From NCBI RefSeq assembly GCF_001613125.1, contig NZ_BDBT01000013.1, positions 93,012 through 157,011 on the forward strand: DNA of 64,000 bases, given 5' to 3'. Source of the stretch: Nocardia shimofusensis NBRC 100134. GTDB taxonomy: Bacteria; Actinomycetota; Actinomycetes; Mycobacteriales; Mycobacteriaceae. This document shows, piece by piece, positions 9,831-18,707 of the stretch. The position numbers were made by a program, and so were the translations under genes. The notes under the pieces were generated by a model that saw only the letters and a list, made by a program, of their open reading frames with translations, ran no database searches and had not been told where the DNA came from. Each line of letters begins with the position of its first letter. Positions within the stretch are counted from its first letter, which is position 1.

Positions 9831-11564
9831 TCAACTCTCGACAGGCACCGGTTCGAGTAGTTCCGGGCGCGGTTCCGGTGCGGCCACCCGGAGCGCGTCC
9901 GCGGAGGCGTCGTCGGGCTGTTTCTGTGATCGGATCTCGGCGTCGACACGGGAAAGGTAGGTGGCGATCTCCCGCTGCGTCTCGGCCTCGTCCCAGCCGA
10001 GCACGGGCCCGACCAGCCGCGCGACTTCCTCGGCGCAGTCCGCGCCGCGATGGGCGTATTCGATGGAGATGCGAGTGCGCCTGGCCAGGATGTCATCGAG
10101 GTGCAGCGCGCCCTCGGCCGTCACCGCGTACAGCGCCTCGGCCCGCAGGTACGACGGCGCGGCCGCGATCGGATGCAGCAGGTCGGGAGCGTCCTCGGCG
10201 GCGGCGAGCACCTCGTCGATCAGCGAGCCGTAGCGGTCGAGCAGATGCTTGACCCGATACGGGTGCAGGCCGTAGAGCTCGGCCAGCTGCACCGTCTGGT
10301 TGACCAGCGCGAAGTAGCCCTCCGCGCCCAGCAGGGGAACCTTCTCGGTGATGGTCGGCGACACCCGGGCCGGGAGGTCGCGGGCGGCTTCGTCCACCGC
10401 GTCGTAGGCCATCACCCGATAGGTGGTGTACTTGCCGCCCGCGATGGCGACCAGGCCGGGCGCGATCCGGGCGACCGCGTGCTCGCGGGACAGCTTCGAG
10501 GTCGAGTCGCTCTCCCCCGCCAGCAGCGGGCGCAGCCCGGCGTACACACCGGTGATGTCGTCGTGGGTGATCGGAGTGACCAGCACCTCGTTCACCCGGT
10601 CCAGCAGGTAGGCGATGTCGGCTTCGGTCGCGGCCGGATGGGCGAGATCGAGATTCCAGTCGGTGTCGGTGGTGCCGATGATCCAGTGCGCGCCCCAGGG
10701 GATGACGAACAGCACCGAGGTCGCCGTCCGCAGGATCATGGCGGTGTCGCTGACGATGCGGTCGCGCGGCACCACGATGTGCACGCCCTTGGAGGCGCGC
10801 ACCTGGAAACGGCCCCTGGTCTTCGACAGCGCCTGCACCTCGTCGGTCCACACACCGGTCGCGTTGATCACCACATGCGCCCTGACCTCGGCGGTGCGCC
10901 CGTCCTCGGTGTCGCGGATCTTCACGCCGCTCACCCGGTCGGCCTCGCGCAGGAAGCCGACGACCTGGGTGGAGGTGCGGATGACCGCGCCGTAGTGGGC
11001 GGCGGTGCGGGCGATGGTCATGGTGTGGCGGGCGTCGTCGACGACGGTGTCGTAGTAGCTCACCCCGCCGATCAGCGCGTCGCGGCGCAGGCCGGGCGCC
11101 AGCCGCAGTGCGCCGTGCTTGGTCAGATGACGTTGCCCCGGAACGGATTTCGATCCGCCCATGGTGTCGTAGAGGACCAGCCCGGCGGCCACGTAGGGGC
11201 GTTCCCAGCCGCGGTGGGTCAGCGGGTAGAGAAAGCGCAGCGGCTTGACCAGGTGCGGCGACAGGAACGACAGCGCGAGTTCGCGCTCGCGCAGCGCCTC
11301 GCGCACCAGCCCGAACTCCAGTTGCTCCAGATAGCGCAGGCCGCCGTGGAACATCTTCGACGACCTGCTCGATGTGCCGGAGGCCAGGTCGCGCGCCTCC
11401 ACCAGCGCCACGTCCAGGCCACGGGTGGCCGCGTCCAGCGCGATACCCGCGCCGACCACACCGCCACCGACGACCACCACGTCGAAGTGCTCCTTGCCGA
11501 GCCGACCCCAGGCCAGATGGCGTTGCTCGGGGCCGAGCAACTGCGATTGCGGTTTCTTGGTCAT
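9831..11564 (-). CDS. glpD: Glycerol-3-phosphate dehydrogenase, FAD-dependent
   Basis: 577 residues. The FAD-binding motif VVVGGGVVGAGIALDAATRG near residue 30 and the GTSSRSSKMFHGGLRYLEQ block are hallmarks of GlpD. The C-terminal helical domain (THDDITGVYAGLRPLL, GGKYTTYRVMA) is complete. The enzyme oxidises sn-glycerol-3-phosphate to dihydroxyacetone phosphate at the membrane, passing electrons to quinone. ATG 11564 is preceded by GGAGGAG. It is divergent from glpK across 213 bp, giving the two steps of glycerol use. In M. tuberculosis glpD2 sits at the same place next to lpdA. Confidence 0.95.
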   Translation of the reverse strand: MTKKPQSQLLGPEQRHLAWGRLGKEHFDVVVVGGGVVGAGIALDAATRGLDVALVEARDLASGTSSRSSKMFHGGLRYLEQLEFGLVREALRERELALSFLSPHLVKPLRFLYPLTHRGWERPYVAAGLVLYDTMGGSKSVPGQRHLTKHGALRLAPGLRRDALIGGVSYYDTVVDDARHTMTIARTAAHYGAVIRTSTQVVGFLREADRVSGVKIRDTEDGRTAEVRAHVVINATGVWTDEVQALSKTRGRFQVRASKGVHIVVPRDRIVSDTAMILRTATSVLFVIPWGAHWIIGTTDTDWNLDLAHPAATEADIAYLLDRVNEVLVTPITHDDITGVYAGLRPLLAGESDSTSKLSREHAVARIAPGLVAIAGGKYTTYRVMAYDAVDEAARDLPARVSPTITEKVPLLGAEGYFALVNQTVQLAELYGLHPYRVKHLLDRYGSLIDEVLAAAEDAPDLLHPIAAAPSYLRAEALYAVTAEGALHLDDILARRTRISIEYAHRGADCAEEVARLVGPVLGWDEAETQREIATYLSRVDAEIRSQKQPDDASADALRVAAPEPRPELLEPVPVES

Positions 11565-11777
11565 GCTCGACTCCTCCAGCGACTGGTCTGCGAGCGCGTG
11601 TTGCGGCGGTCGGCCCTGCGGGCGGTTTCTCCTACAGGCTAGGCAATCGTGACACCCGTGATCGTGATGCCCCGCCGCGCCCCGGCTGGGACAACTCGAC
11701 GGTAACTCCGATGCCGGCCCGCCGCTGTGCGCGTCGATGTGATCCCCGCCATCGGGGCCGTTGCGTATTCTGCCTCC
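11565..11777 (+). promoter_or_regulatory. glpD/glpK divergent promoter region
   Basis: 213 bp between two divergent starts must hold both promoters. A TATTCT sequence sits 9 bp before the glpK ATG, too near to be a normal -10 for a leadered transcript. A triple GTGA-type direct repeat (GTGACACCCGTGATCGTGAT) near 11650 is a possible regulator site. No confident operator can be named. Confidence 0.35.
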
Positions 11778-13277
11778 ATGAGTCGGTATGTGGCCGCCCT
11801 CGATCAAGGCACGACCTCGAGCAAGTGCATCGTCTTCGACCGCGGCGGGCGCGTCATCGGCGTCGCCCAGCGCGAACACGAGCAGATCTTCCCCCGCCCC
11901 GGCTGGGTCGAGCACGATGCCCGGACCATCTGGCGCAACAGCGAACTCGTACTCGCCGAGGCGCTCGGCCGGCTCGATCTGAGCCACGAGGACATCGCCG
12001 CCGTCGGCATCACCAACCAGCGCGAGACCACCGTGGTGTGGGACCGCGCCACCGGCGAGCCGATCCACAACGCGATCGTCTGGCAGGACATCCGCACCGA
12101 CCGATTGGTCACCGAACTCGGCGGTGACCAGGGCCCGGCCCGCTACCAGGATCGCACCGGCCTGCCGCTGTCGACCTACTTCTCCGGGCCGAAACTGCGC
12201 TGGATCCTCGACACCGTGCCCGGGGCCCGGGAACGCGCCGAGGCGGGCGAGCTGTGTTTCGGGACGGTGGACAGCTGGTTGCTGTGGAACCTGACCGGCC
12301 GTCATGTCACCGATGTCACCAACGCCTCGCGCACCATGCTGATGGATCTGCGTACCCAGCAGTGGGACGAGGAGATCTGCGCGGACATGCGGGTGCCGGT
12401 CGCGATGTTGCCGCGCATAGCCAGTTCCTCGGAGGTCTACGGCGAGATCACCGTGGGGCCGCTCGCGGGCGTGCCGGTGGCAGGCATCCTCGGCGACCAG
12501 CAGGCCGCCACCTTCGGACAGGCCTGCCTGTCCCCGGGCGAGGCCAAGAACACCTACGGCACCGGCAATTTCATGCTCCTGAACACCGGAACCACCCCGG
12601 TGTTCAGCAAGCACGGCCTGCTCACCACCGTCTGCTACCGGCTCGGCGAACAGCCCGCCGTCTACGCGTTGGAAGGTTCGATCGCGGTCACCGGATCGCT
12701 GGTGCAGTGGCTGCGCGACAACCTGGGCCTGATCTCCTCGGCCTCGGAGATCGAACCGCTGGCCCGCAGTGTCGCCGACAACGGCGGCGCCTACATCGTG
12801 CCCGCCTTCTCCGGCCTGTTCGCGCCGCGCTGGCGGCCGGACGCGCGCGGGGTGATCGCCGGGCTGACCCGGTTCGTCACCAAGGCGCACCTGGCGCGCG
12901 CGGTGCTGGAGTCCACCGCGTTCCAGACCCGCGAGGTGGTCGACGCCATGCGCGCCGACGCCGAATCCCAGCGGCTGGGACTGGAATTGACGACTCTGAA
13001 GGTCGACGGCGGCATGACCGGCAACGAACTGCTCATGCAGTTCCAGTCCGACATCCTCGACGTACCCGTCGTACGCCCCGTCGTCGCCGAGACCACCGCG
13101 CTCGGCGCGGCCTACGCGGCGGGACTCGCGGTGGGGTATTGGTCGGGCACCGACGACATCCTGGCGAACTGGGAGGCCGACACCACGTGGCTGCCCGCCA
13201 TGTCACAGCAGGATCGGGACGCGCATCTCGGCGCCTGGAACAAGGCGGTCGAACGCACCTACAACTGGATGGACTGA
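11778..13277 (+). CDS. glpK: Glycerol kinase
   Basis: 499 residues, family-typical. It opens with YVAALDQGTTSSKCIVFD, the ATP-binding phosphate-1 loop, contains GITNQRETTVVWD with the glycerol-contacting Arg/Glu, and the FGGY signatures (GTGNFMLLNTG and DGGMTGNELLMQF). It phosphorylates glycerol to glycerol-3-phosphate, the substrate of the divergent glpD. The frame extends 17 codons upstream, but the ATG at 11778 places the conserved N-terminus exactly as in other GlpK proteins. It converges on the aminotransferase gene with a 10-bp gap. Confidence 0.96.
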   Translation: MSRYVAALDQGTTSSKCIVFDRGGRVIGVAQREHEQIFPRPGWVEHDARTIWRNSELVLAEALGRLDLSHEDIAAVGITNQRETTVVWDRATGEPIHNAIVWQDIRTDRLVTELGGDQGPARYQDRTGLPLSTYFSGPKLRWILDTVPGARERAEAGELCFGTVDSWLLWNLTGRHVTDVTNASRTMLMDLRTQQWDEEICADMRVPVAMLPRIASSSEVYGEITVGPLAGVPVAGILGDQQAATFGQACLSPGEAKNTYGTGNFMLLNTGTTPVFSKHGLLTTVCYRLGEQPAVYALEGSIAVTGSLVQWLRDNLGLISSASEIEPLARSVADNGGAYIVPAFSGLFAPRWRPDARGVIAGLTRFVTKAHLARAVLESTAFQTREVVDAMRADAESQRLGLELTTLKVDGGMTGNELLMQFQSDILDVPVVRPVVAETTALGAAYAAGLAVGYWSGTDDILANWEADTTWLPAMSQQDRDAHLGAWNKAVERTYNWMD

Positions 13278-13287
13278 GCGGAAGCGA

Positions 13288-14475
13288 TCAGGCGCTCGCG
13301 GCCGCGTGTGCCTTCGCCAGCCGCGCGATCGCTTCCTCGAGCACGGGCGGGGCCGAGGTGGTGAAGCACATCCGCATCGAGCCCCGGTAGCCCGCGCCGG
13401 TCGCGAAGGCCGTGCCGGGCACGTAGGCCACACCGGCCGCGAGCGCGTCGGAGAGCATTCGCTGGGTGTCGGTGCCGTCGGTGAAATCGGCCCACACGAA
13501 CATGCCGCCCGCGGCATCGGTGCAGACCACACGCTCGCCGAAGGTCGTGCGCACCGCGTTCACCAGCGCCTTCGCCCTGGTGCCGTAGCTGTCGCGGACC
13601 CGGTCCAGATGCCCGGACAACCACGCTTCGTCGGCCAGCAGATCGGCGGCGATCTGCTGGGTCAGCGCCGAACCGCACAGGTCCGCGCCCTGCTTGAGCA
13701 ACTCGACCGCCCGGCACACTTGCTCGGGCGCGATCATCCAGCCGACCCGCAGGGTCGGCGCGAGGATCTTGGAGGCGCTGCCCAGCCGGATCACGTGCCG
13801 CGAGTAGGAGGCCACCGGCGCCGGGGCGGGCCGGTCGAACCACAGTTCGCCGTAGGGGTCGTCCTCGACGACCCAGAACCCGTACCGCTGCGCGAGCTCG
13901 GCCAATTCGGCGCGGCGGGCCGGGCTCATCGTCACCCCGCCGGGATTGTGGAAATTGCTGACGGTGTGCACCACGGCCGGTCGCTCACCGGACGCCAGCA
14001 GTTCGCGCAGCACGTCCACCCGCATACCGTCGGCATCCAGCGGGACAGCGACGATGCGCGCGCCCGCGGCCCGGAACACCTGCAGCGCACCGACGTAGGC
14101 GGGGTCCTCGACGACCACCAGCGCACCCGGATCGAGCAGCACCTCGGCCAGCAGCGACAGCGCCTGCTGCGAGCCGTGGGTGACGAAGACCTCCGCCACC
14201 GGCACCGCCCGGCCCAGCCGCGCGGACTCCCGCTCGGCCAGCACCGCGCGCAGCGGACCCCAGCCGGGTGACTCGGTGTACTGCAGACAGCCGGGACCGC
14301 TCAGGGCGGCCTCGGCGGCCTCGGCGATGCGCTCGCGCGGCATGAGCTCGGCGTCGGGCAGGCCGCCGGCCAAGCTGATGATCTGCGGATTCGCGGTGAG
14401 TTTCAGCAGGTCACGAATGGCCGAGCTCTGCAGGCCGGCGAGCTTGGCGGACAGCGACGGGAACGTCGACGACAT
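13288..14475 (-). CDS. PLP-dependent class I/II aminotransferase (2-aminoadipate aminotransferase/MocR-domain-like)
   Basis: 395 residues. The fold-type I pattern is clear: SNFHNPGG and WVVEDDPYGELWF hold the PLP-contacting Asn, Asp and Tyr, and GSASKILAPTLRVGW holds the Schiff-base Lys. It matches standalone LysN/ARO8-like enzymes and the effector domain of MocR regulators, but no winged-helix domain precedes it. Substrate is probably an amino acid or 2-oxo acid; not resolvable. A perfect 10-bp inverted repeat 38 bp upstream of the ATG suggests that its transcription is controlled. Confidence 0.85.
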   Translation of the reverse strand: MSSTFPSLSAKLAGLQSSAIRDLLKLTANPQIISLAGGLPDAELMPRERIAEAAEAALSGPGCLQYTESPGWGPLRAVLAERESARLGRAVPVAEVFVTHGSQQALSLLAEVLLDPGALVVVEDPAYVGALQVFRAAGARIVAVPLDADGMRVDVLRELLASGERPAVVHTVSNFHNPGGVTMSPARRAELAELAQRYGFWVVEDDPYGELWFDRPAPAPVASYSRHVIRLGSASKILAPTLRVGWMIAPEQVCRAVELLKQGADLCGSALTQQIAADLLADEAWLSGHLDRVRDSYGTRAKALVNAVRTTFGERVVCTDAAGGMFVWADFTDGTDTQRMLSDALAAGVAYVPGTAFATGAGYRGSMRMCFTTSAPPVLEEAIARLAKAHAAASA

Positions 14476-14512
14476 CGAGACCTCCGGGAGATGCCACGGA
14501 ACGGGATAGCTT

Positions 14513-14549
14513 CACTGTTTCACATTCCTAACCAGAATATGAAACAGTG
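14513..14549. promoter_or_regulatory. 10-bp perfect inverted repeat upstream of the aminotransferase
   Basis: CACTGTTTCA at 14513-14522 and TGAAACAGTG at 14540-14549, exact reverse complements separated by 17 bases. It begins 38 bp before the aminotransferase ATG in a region that is much more AT-rich than its surroundings, so it likely overlaps the promoter. Spacing between arm centres is 27 bases, between two and three helical turns. The bound protein is unknown. Confidence 0.55.
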
Positions 14550-14565
14550 TTCCCGAATAGTGAGA

Positions 14566-15735
14566 TCACGCGCGGCCGTCGATGGCGGTCACCAAGATCT
14601 TGCCTTCCCGCTCGACCGTGGTCACACGCTGCGGATACACCGTGGTGGTGCCGTCCGGCCGATGCTCGGTGAGGTCGACGTCGAAGGTGTCCGATGCCAC
14701 TTCGGTGATCCGCAGACAGTGCGTGGTGCCCACCGGGATCTGCTCGTCGATCGCCTTCTGGATGATCGGCGCGCTGGAGATGTTGGCGGCATCGGCGGCG
14801 ACGAAATCGCGCACCCGCTCGCCGTCACGCTCGACGTAGAACGCGTACTGGAAGCCCATGATGGCGTCGGCGCCACTGGCCGTGGAGCCCTGCCCGTTGC
14901 CGACGACGACCTTGCCGCTGCGGTTGGGCGGGCAGCTCAGCGCGGCGGTGGAGTTCGGTCCCGACGAACGGCCGGTCTCGTCGTCGCCGCTGAGCGAGAC
15001 GATGGTGACCACGAGCGCGATCAGCAGCACCACCACGATCGCGATGCCGATGAGCATCTTGCGGGTGGAGATGTGCTGCGCGGAGCCGGAGCCACCGCCG
15101 GAAGCGGTGGCCGCGGGCTTGGGCGCCAGGCGCTTGGCGATCGGATCGTCGGCCCACGAGAGGCCGGCGGGCGCCCCCGCGGTCTCGGGCGGCTTGGGCA
15201 CGTCGCCCGACTCGGTCGGGCTGTTCCACCACCGCTGCGGGCCACCCTGCCCCGGCTTGGCCTGCGAGGCGGGCTTGCCGGCGGGCGCGGCGGATTCGGT
15301 GGAGTAGCGCACGGTCTCGTCCACGGAGACGTCGCGCTCGGGATCCGTCGATGCGGCGGCCGGGGCATCGGCGAACCCGGAGCTGTCCGGCGCGCGGAAC
15401 GGGTCGGCGGCGGGCGCGGCGAAATTCACGGTCGGATCGGCGGAAGCGGGCTGGGGTGCGGGTGGCGGCGCGACCGGCGGCGCCGGGACCGGGCTCGCCG
15501 GTGGCAGCGAGCCGTCGGCCGGGCGCCAGCCGATCTCCGGAGTGTCGGCCGGGGGTTTCCACATCGGCCCGGTCTCCGCCAGGGACGGGCCGCCGAACTC
15601 GTCCACCGGCGGGCCGAAATCGCCGACGGGCGGGCCGAAGTCATCGACCGGAGGACCGAAATCACCTACCGGGGGACCGAATCGCGATCCCGGCCGGTCG
15701 GTGTCGCGATCCTTCGCGTCATCCTCGGAAACCAC
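14566..15735 (-). CDS. Proline-rich single-span membrane protein with conserved extracytoplasmic domain
   Basis: 389 residues, no known function. The N-terminal 220 residues are disordered and Pro/Ala-rich, with four tandem seven-residue units of the form FGPPV(G/D)D at residues 19-46 (21-bp DNA repeats at 15598-15681). One membrane segment spans roughly 227-248 (KMLIG...VSLSG), preceded by basic residues, placing the N-terminus in the cytoplasm. The outer domain of about 140 residues has two Cys that could form a disulfide and ends in ILVTAIDGRA. This layout recalls mycobacterial/nocardial envelope proteins of DUF type; I do not recognise the family securely. Confidence 0.65.
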   Translation of the reverse strand: MVSEDDAKDRDTDRPGSRFGPPVGDFGPPVDDFGPPVGDFGPPVDEFGGPSLAETGPMWKPPADTPEIGWRPADGSLPPASPVPAPPVAPPPAPQPASADPTVNFAAPAADPFRAPDSSGFADAPAAASTDPERDVSVDETVRYSTESAAPAGKPASQAKPGQGGPQRWWNSPTESGDVPKPPETAGAPAGLSWADDPIAKRLAPKPAATASGGGSGSAQHISTRKMLIGIAIVVVLLIALVVTIVSLSGDDETGRSSGPNSTAALSCPPNRSGKVVVGNGQGSTASGADAIMGFQYAFYVERDGERVRDFVAADAANISSAPIIQKAIDEQIPVGTTHCLRITEVASDTFDVDLTEHRPDGTTTVYPQRVTTVEREGKILVTAIDGRA

Positions 15736-15759
15736 ACGAATCCTCTCCCCGGGAACACG

Positions 15760-15793
15760 CGGGTGGGGCGGCCGTTACCGACCGCCCCACCCG
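15760..15793 (-). terminator. GC-rich hairpin, probable terminator of the secreted protein gene
   Basis: CGGGTGGGGCGG (15760-15771) pairs perfectly with CCGCCCCACCCG (15782-15793), a 12-bp stem with a 10-base loop, 15 bp past the stop at 15808. There is no T-run, as is usual in GC-rich actinobacteria. It separates the two minus-strand envelope genes. Confidence 0.65.
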
Positions 15794-15807
15794 TCGAAGC
15801 ATCCCGT

Positions 15808-16908
15808 TCAGTACTGGAACGAACCACCCCACTGGGTGGTCACGCCTGCGACGTTCACCGTCTGCGGCGCGACGTCGCCCGCGGGGACGAGCGGCGGAAG
15901 TTTAACCTGTGCGGCCGCTTCGAGCGCGGCGGCGCCGCCCGGCTGCGCGGCGATCCAGGACTCCACAGCGGCTTTGGCGGCGTTGACCTGGGTGGTGTCG
16001 AGCACGAACTCGCCCTTGTTGTCGGCCAGGCCCGCGCCACCGGTGTAGGTGGTGACCTTGATGGTGTTCACGTCGATGAACTCCACCGACGCGCCCGCCT
16101 CACCGGCTCCCGTCGGCGTGGAGTAGCCGATGGTGCCGACGTAGCCCGCCTCGTTGCTGAAGTGATGGGTGTTGGCGACGTAACCGGGCAGCAGCGCGCC
16201 GCCGTCGATGTTGGCGCCGATCTCCTGGTGCGGACCGGTCATCTCGACGACCGGCGCGGCGGGCGCGGACTCCAGGCGCGGGGCCGACCAGCGCGGCTCC
16301 TGCACCAGGGTGTCCGTGTCCGACGGTGCGCCCGGCTCGGCGGGGACGCCTGCCTGCGGCCGCGGCTGCGTGACACCCGGCTCCGCGCCCTCGTTCTCGG
16401 CGCCCGGCTCGGCGTCGGGCTTGTCCGTCTCGGGCTTGTCGGTCCCGGGCTTGTCGGTCCCGGGCTTCTCCGTGCCGTCCTCCGGTGTCACGGCGGGCTG
16501 CGGGGCGTCGGCCTGACCAGGCACCGGCAGCGGCGCGACACGCGGGGTGGTGACACCCGGCTGGGTCGGCGTGGCCAGCTTCGGATCCTTCGGCGGCTCC
16601 GGCATCACCTGGTCCTGCTCCGGCGTGGTCACGCCGGGCTGGCTCGGAGTCGGCTTGCTCTCCGGCTTGTTCTCGTCCCCCTGTTCCTGGCCGCCCTGCT
16701 CGGGCTGCGCGGTGCCGGGCTCGGACCCGCCCTGCGGCGCGTCGTTGGTGCCCGGCTGCACCGGAGCCGGCGTGGCCGGCGTGGTCGGATCGTTCGGAAC
16801 GGCCCCCGCCGGCGACGCGAACAGGGTAGCCACGGCAGCAGCGGTGGCCAACGGCAACGACGTGCTCGCCATCGCTCGCTGCGCCCGACTCGGCTTGCGA
16901 TGTTTCAC
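15808..16908 (-). CDS. Secreted Pro/Thr/Glu-rich protein of unknown function
   Basis: 366 residues from GTG 16908. A signal peptide is visible: basic start (KHRKPSRAQR), hydrophobic LPLATAAAVATLF, and an ASPAGA cleavage site near residue 35. A long low-complexity linker rich in P, T, E, Q, G follows, including repeats of PGTDK (15-bp DNA units near 16420-16475). The last 130 residues look folded (YVANTHHFSNEAGYVGTIGY, then SVEFIDVNTIKVTTYTGG). No catalytic motif is recognised. It probably resides in or outside the mycolate cell wall. The frame continues upstream of 16908 but without a signal-peptide-like start. Confidence 0.65.
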   Translation of the reverse strand: MKHRKPSRAQRAMASTSLPLATAAAVATLFASPAGAVPNDPTTPATPAPVQPGTNDAPQGGSEPGTAQPEQGGQEQGDENKPESKPTPSQPGVTTPEQDQVMPEPPKDPKLATPTQPGVTTPRVAPLPVPGQADAPQPAVTPEDGTEKPGTDKPGTDKPETDKPDAEPGAENEGAEPGVTQPRPQAGVPAEPGAPSDTDTLVQEPRWSAPRLESAPAAPVVEMTGPHQEIGANIDGGALLPGYVANTHHFSNEAGYVGTIGYSTPTGAGEAGASVEFIDVNTIKVTTYTGGAGLADNKGEFVLDTTQVNAAKAAVESWIAAQPGGAAALEAAAQVKLPPLVPAGDVAPQTVNVAGVTTQWGGSFQY

Positions 16909-17164
16909 TTTTCGCCAATCCCTTTCCCGGGTACGCCCGTGAATTCGGTCGCACTCAGTTGTCCCTGACGAGACGCGCCGGATCGCCGAAATGACCGAGG
17001 GCCATTCTCGTTCGGTTCGGAAAGGACCATCCCCCCACACCAGAACCCCATGGCGACCCACTCGATCGCATCTCTCGCGAGCGAGTCAACCACACCACAG
17101 CCGTCGCTGGCAACGCGACGAAACCCCGCGCGCCGCCAGCGATATCGGCGTTCTCCCGTAGTTG

Positions 17165-18568
17165 TCAGTCCAGGTCGTCGTGGCGCATGAGCAGGCGCGC
17201 CGCCTCGGTGACCGATCCGGTGAGCGAGGGGTAAACGGAGAATGTCTGGGCGAGGTCGTTGACGGTCAGATTGTTCTGCACCGCCAGCGCGATCGGCAGG
17301 ATCAGCTCGGAGGCGATCGGCGCCACCACCACCCCGCCGATCACCACACCGGTGGCCGGGCGGCAGAAGATCTTGACGAAACCCCTTCGCAGGCCCGACA
17401 TCTTGGCACGCGGGTTGGTGTTCAACGGCAGCATGACCGTGCGAGCGGGCACCTCGCCGTTGTCGATCGCGGTCTGACTGACCCCGACGGTCGCGATCTC
17501 CGGACGGGTGAACACCGCCGAGGCGACGGTCTTGAGCCGGATCGGGCTGACCCCTTCGCCGAGCGCGTGATACATCGCGATGCGGCCCTGCATGGCCGCG
17601 ACCGAGGCCAGCGGCAGCAGACCGGTGCAGTCGCCCGCGGCGTAGACGCCCGACACCGAGGTGCGGGAAACCCGGTCGACCCGCAGGTAACCGCCCTTGT
17701 CGAGCTCGATGCCGACCTTGTCCAATCCCAGATCCGCGGTGTTGGGGGTGGAGCCGACGGTCATCAGCGCGTGGGTGCCCGCGACGGTGCGGCCGTCGGC
17801 GAGGTGGACCACGATGCCGTCCGCGGTACGCACGACCGCGTCCGCGCGGGCGTGCTTGACCAGTTCGACGCCGCGCTCGGCCAGCGCCTCCTCCAGCACC
17901 AGGGCGGCGTCGGCGTCCTCGCCGGGCAGCACCCGGTCGCGGCTGGAGACCAGCTTCACCTCTACGCCCAATTCGGTGTAGGCGGAGACGAATTCGGCGC
18001 CGGTGACGCCGGAACCGACCACTACCAGCGTTTCCGGCAGCTCGCGCAGGTCGTAGAGCTGACGCCAGGTCAGGATGCGCTCGCCGTCGGGTTCGGCGCC
18101 CGGCAGCACGCGCGGGCTGGCGCCGGTGGCGATCAGCACCACCTCGGCGTCGATCTCGCGGTCGCGCCGGTCGGCGGTCTCCACCCGGATGCGATGCGGG
18201 GATCGGCCGGGCGCGGGCTCGGCGAACTGGGCCTTGCCGGAGAGCAAGGTCACACCGGCCGATTGCAGCTTCGAGCGGATGTCGGAGGACTGGGCCAGCG
18301 CGAGCGCCTTCACCCGCGCGTTGACTTCGGGCAACTGCACAGCGGCCTGGTCGGGGTCCAGGGTGATGCCGAGGCCACGGGCCCGGCGCAGGTCGGTACG
18401 CATGCCGGTGGAGGCGATGAAGGTCTTGGAGGGCACGCAGTCCCACAGCACGCACGCACCGCCGATGCCGTCCCGATCGATCAGGGTCACCTGGGCGCCG
18501 TGCTGCGCCGCCACCAGCGCGGCCTCGTAGCCGGCCGGTCCGCCGCCGATGATCGCGATTCGGGTCAT
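17165..18568 (-). CDS. lpdA: Flavoprotein disulfide reductase-family NAD(P)H:quinone reductase LpdA
   Basis: 467 residues. FAD motif IAIIGGGPAGYEAALVAAQHG, NAD(P) motif VVVGSGVTGAEFVSAY, and the second FAD motif GVYAAGDCTG are in the normal order. It is close to M. tuberculosis LpdA (Rv3303c), described as a quinone reductase rather than a lipoamide dehydrogenase, and sits in the same neighbourhood (glpD, gamma-glutamylcyclotransferase, amiA1-amiB1). A Cys39-x4-Cys44 pair with redox-active spacing (GGACVLWDCVPSK) is present, whereas the C-terminal HxxxxE dyad of lipoamide dehydrogenases is replaced by VYPSLTGSVTE. It therefore should not reduce lipoamide by the standard mechanism. Confidence 0.9.
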   Translation of the reverse strand: MTRIAIIGGGPAGYEAALVAAQHGAQVTLIDRDGIGGACVLWDCVPSKTFIASTGMRTDLRRARGLGITLDPDQAAVQLPEVNARVKALALAQSSDIRSKLQSAGVTLLSGKAQFAEPAPGRSPHRIRVETADRRDREIDAEVVLIATGASPRVLPGAEPDGERILTWRQLYDLRELPETLVVVGSGVTGAEFVSAYTELGVEVKLVSSRDRVLPGEDADAALVLEEALAERGVELVKHARADAVVRTADGIVVHLADGRTVAGTHALMTVGSTPNTADLGLDKVGIELDKGGYLRVDRVSRTSVSGVYAAGDCTGLLPLASVAAMQGRIAMYHALGEGVSPIRLKTVASAVFTRPEIATVGVSQTAIDNGEVPARTVMLPLNTNPRAKMSGLRRGFVKIFCRPATGVVIGGVVVAPIASELILPIALAVQNNLTVNDLAQTFSVYPSLTGSVTEAARLLMRHDDLD

Positions 18569-18707
18569 GGGTACTTCCCTTTCGGCTCGTCGACCGGGAT
18601 CTCCGGTATGAGGTTCACGTTAATCGCCGGGCCGGTGTCGGCTTCACCACACACCTGGACGGTGGATGCGCGGCGAACTGTGACCCGGGCAGGCTAACCT
18701 TTGCAAC
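18569..18707. promoter_or_regulatory. lpdA / gamma-glutamylcyclotransferase divergent promoter region
   Basis: 139 bp between divergent starts. It contains AT-richer patches (GGTTCACGTTAATCG near 18611) that may be promoter elements, but no repeat or operator is clear. Confidence 0.3.

Noticed and set aside
9831..9870. tRNA-like GGTTCGAGTAG sequence at the end of glpD
   Set aside because: It lies inside the coding sequence and no acceptor or anticodon stems can be formed around it.
14491..16968. Long plus-strand frame opposite the two proline-rich genes
   Set aside because: The minus-strand products have a signal peptide, a membrane span and repeats that make protein sense; the plus frame does not.
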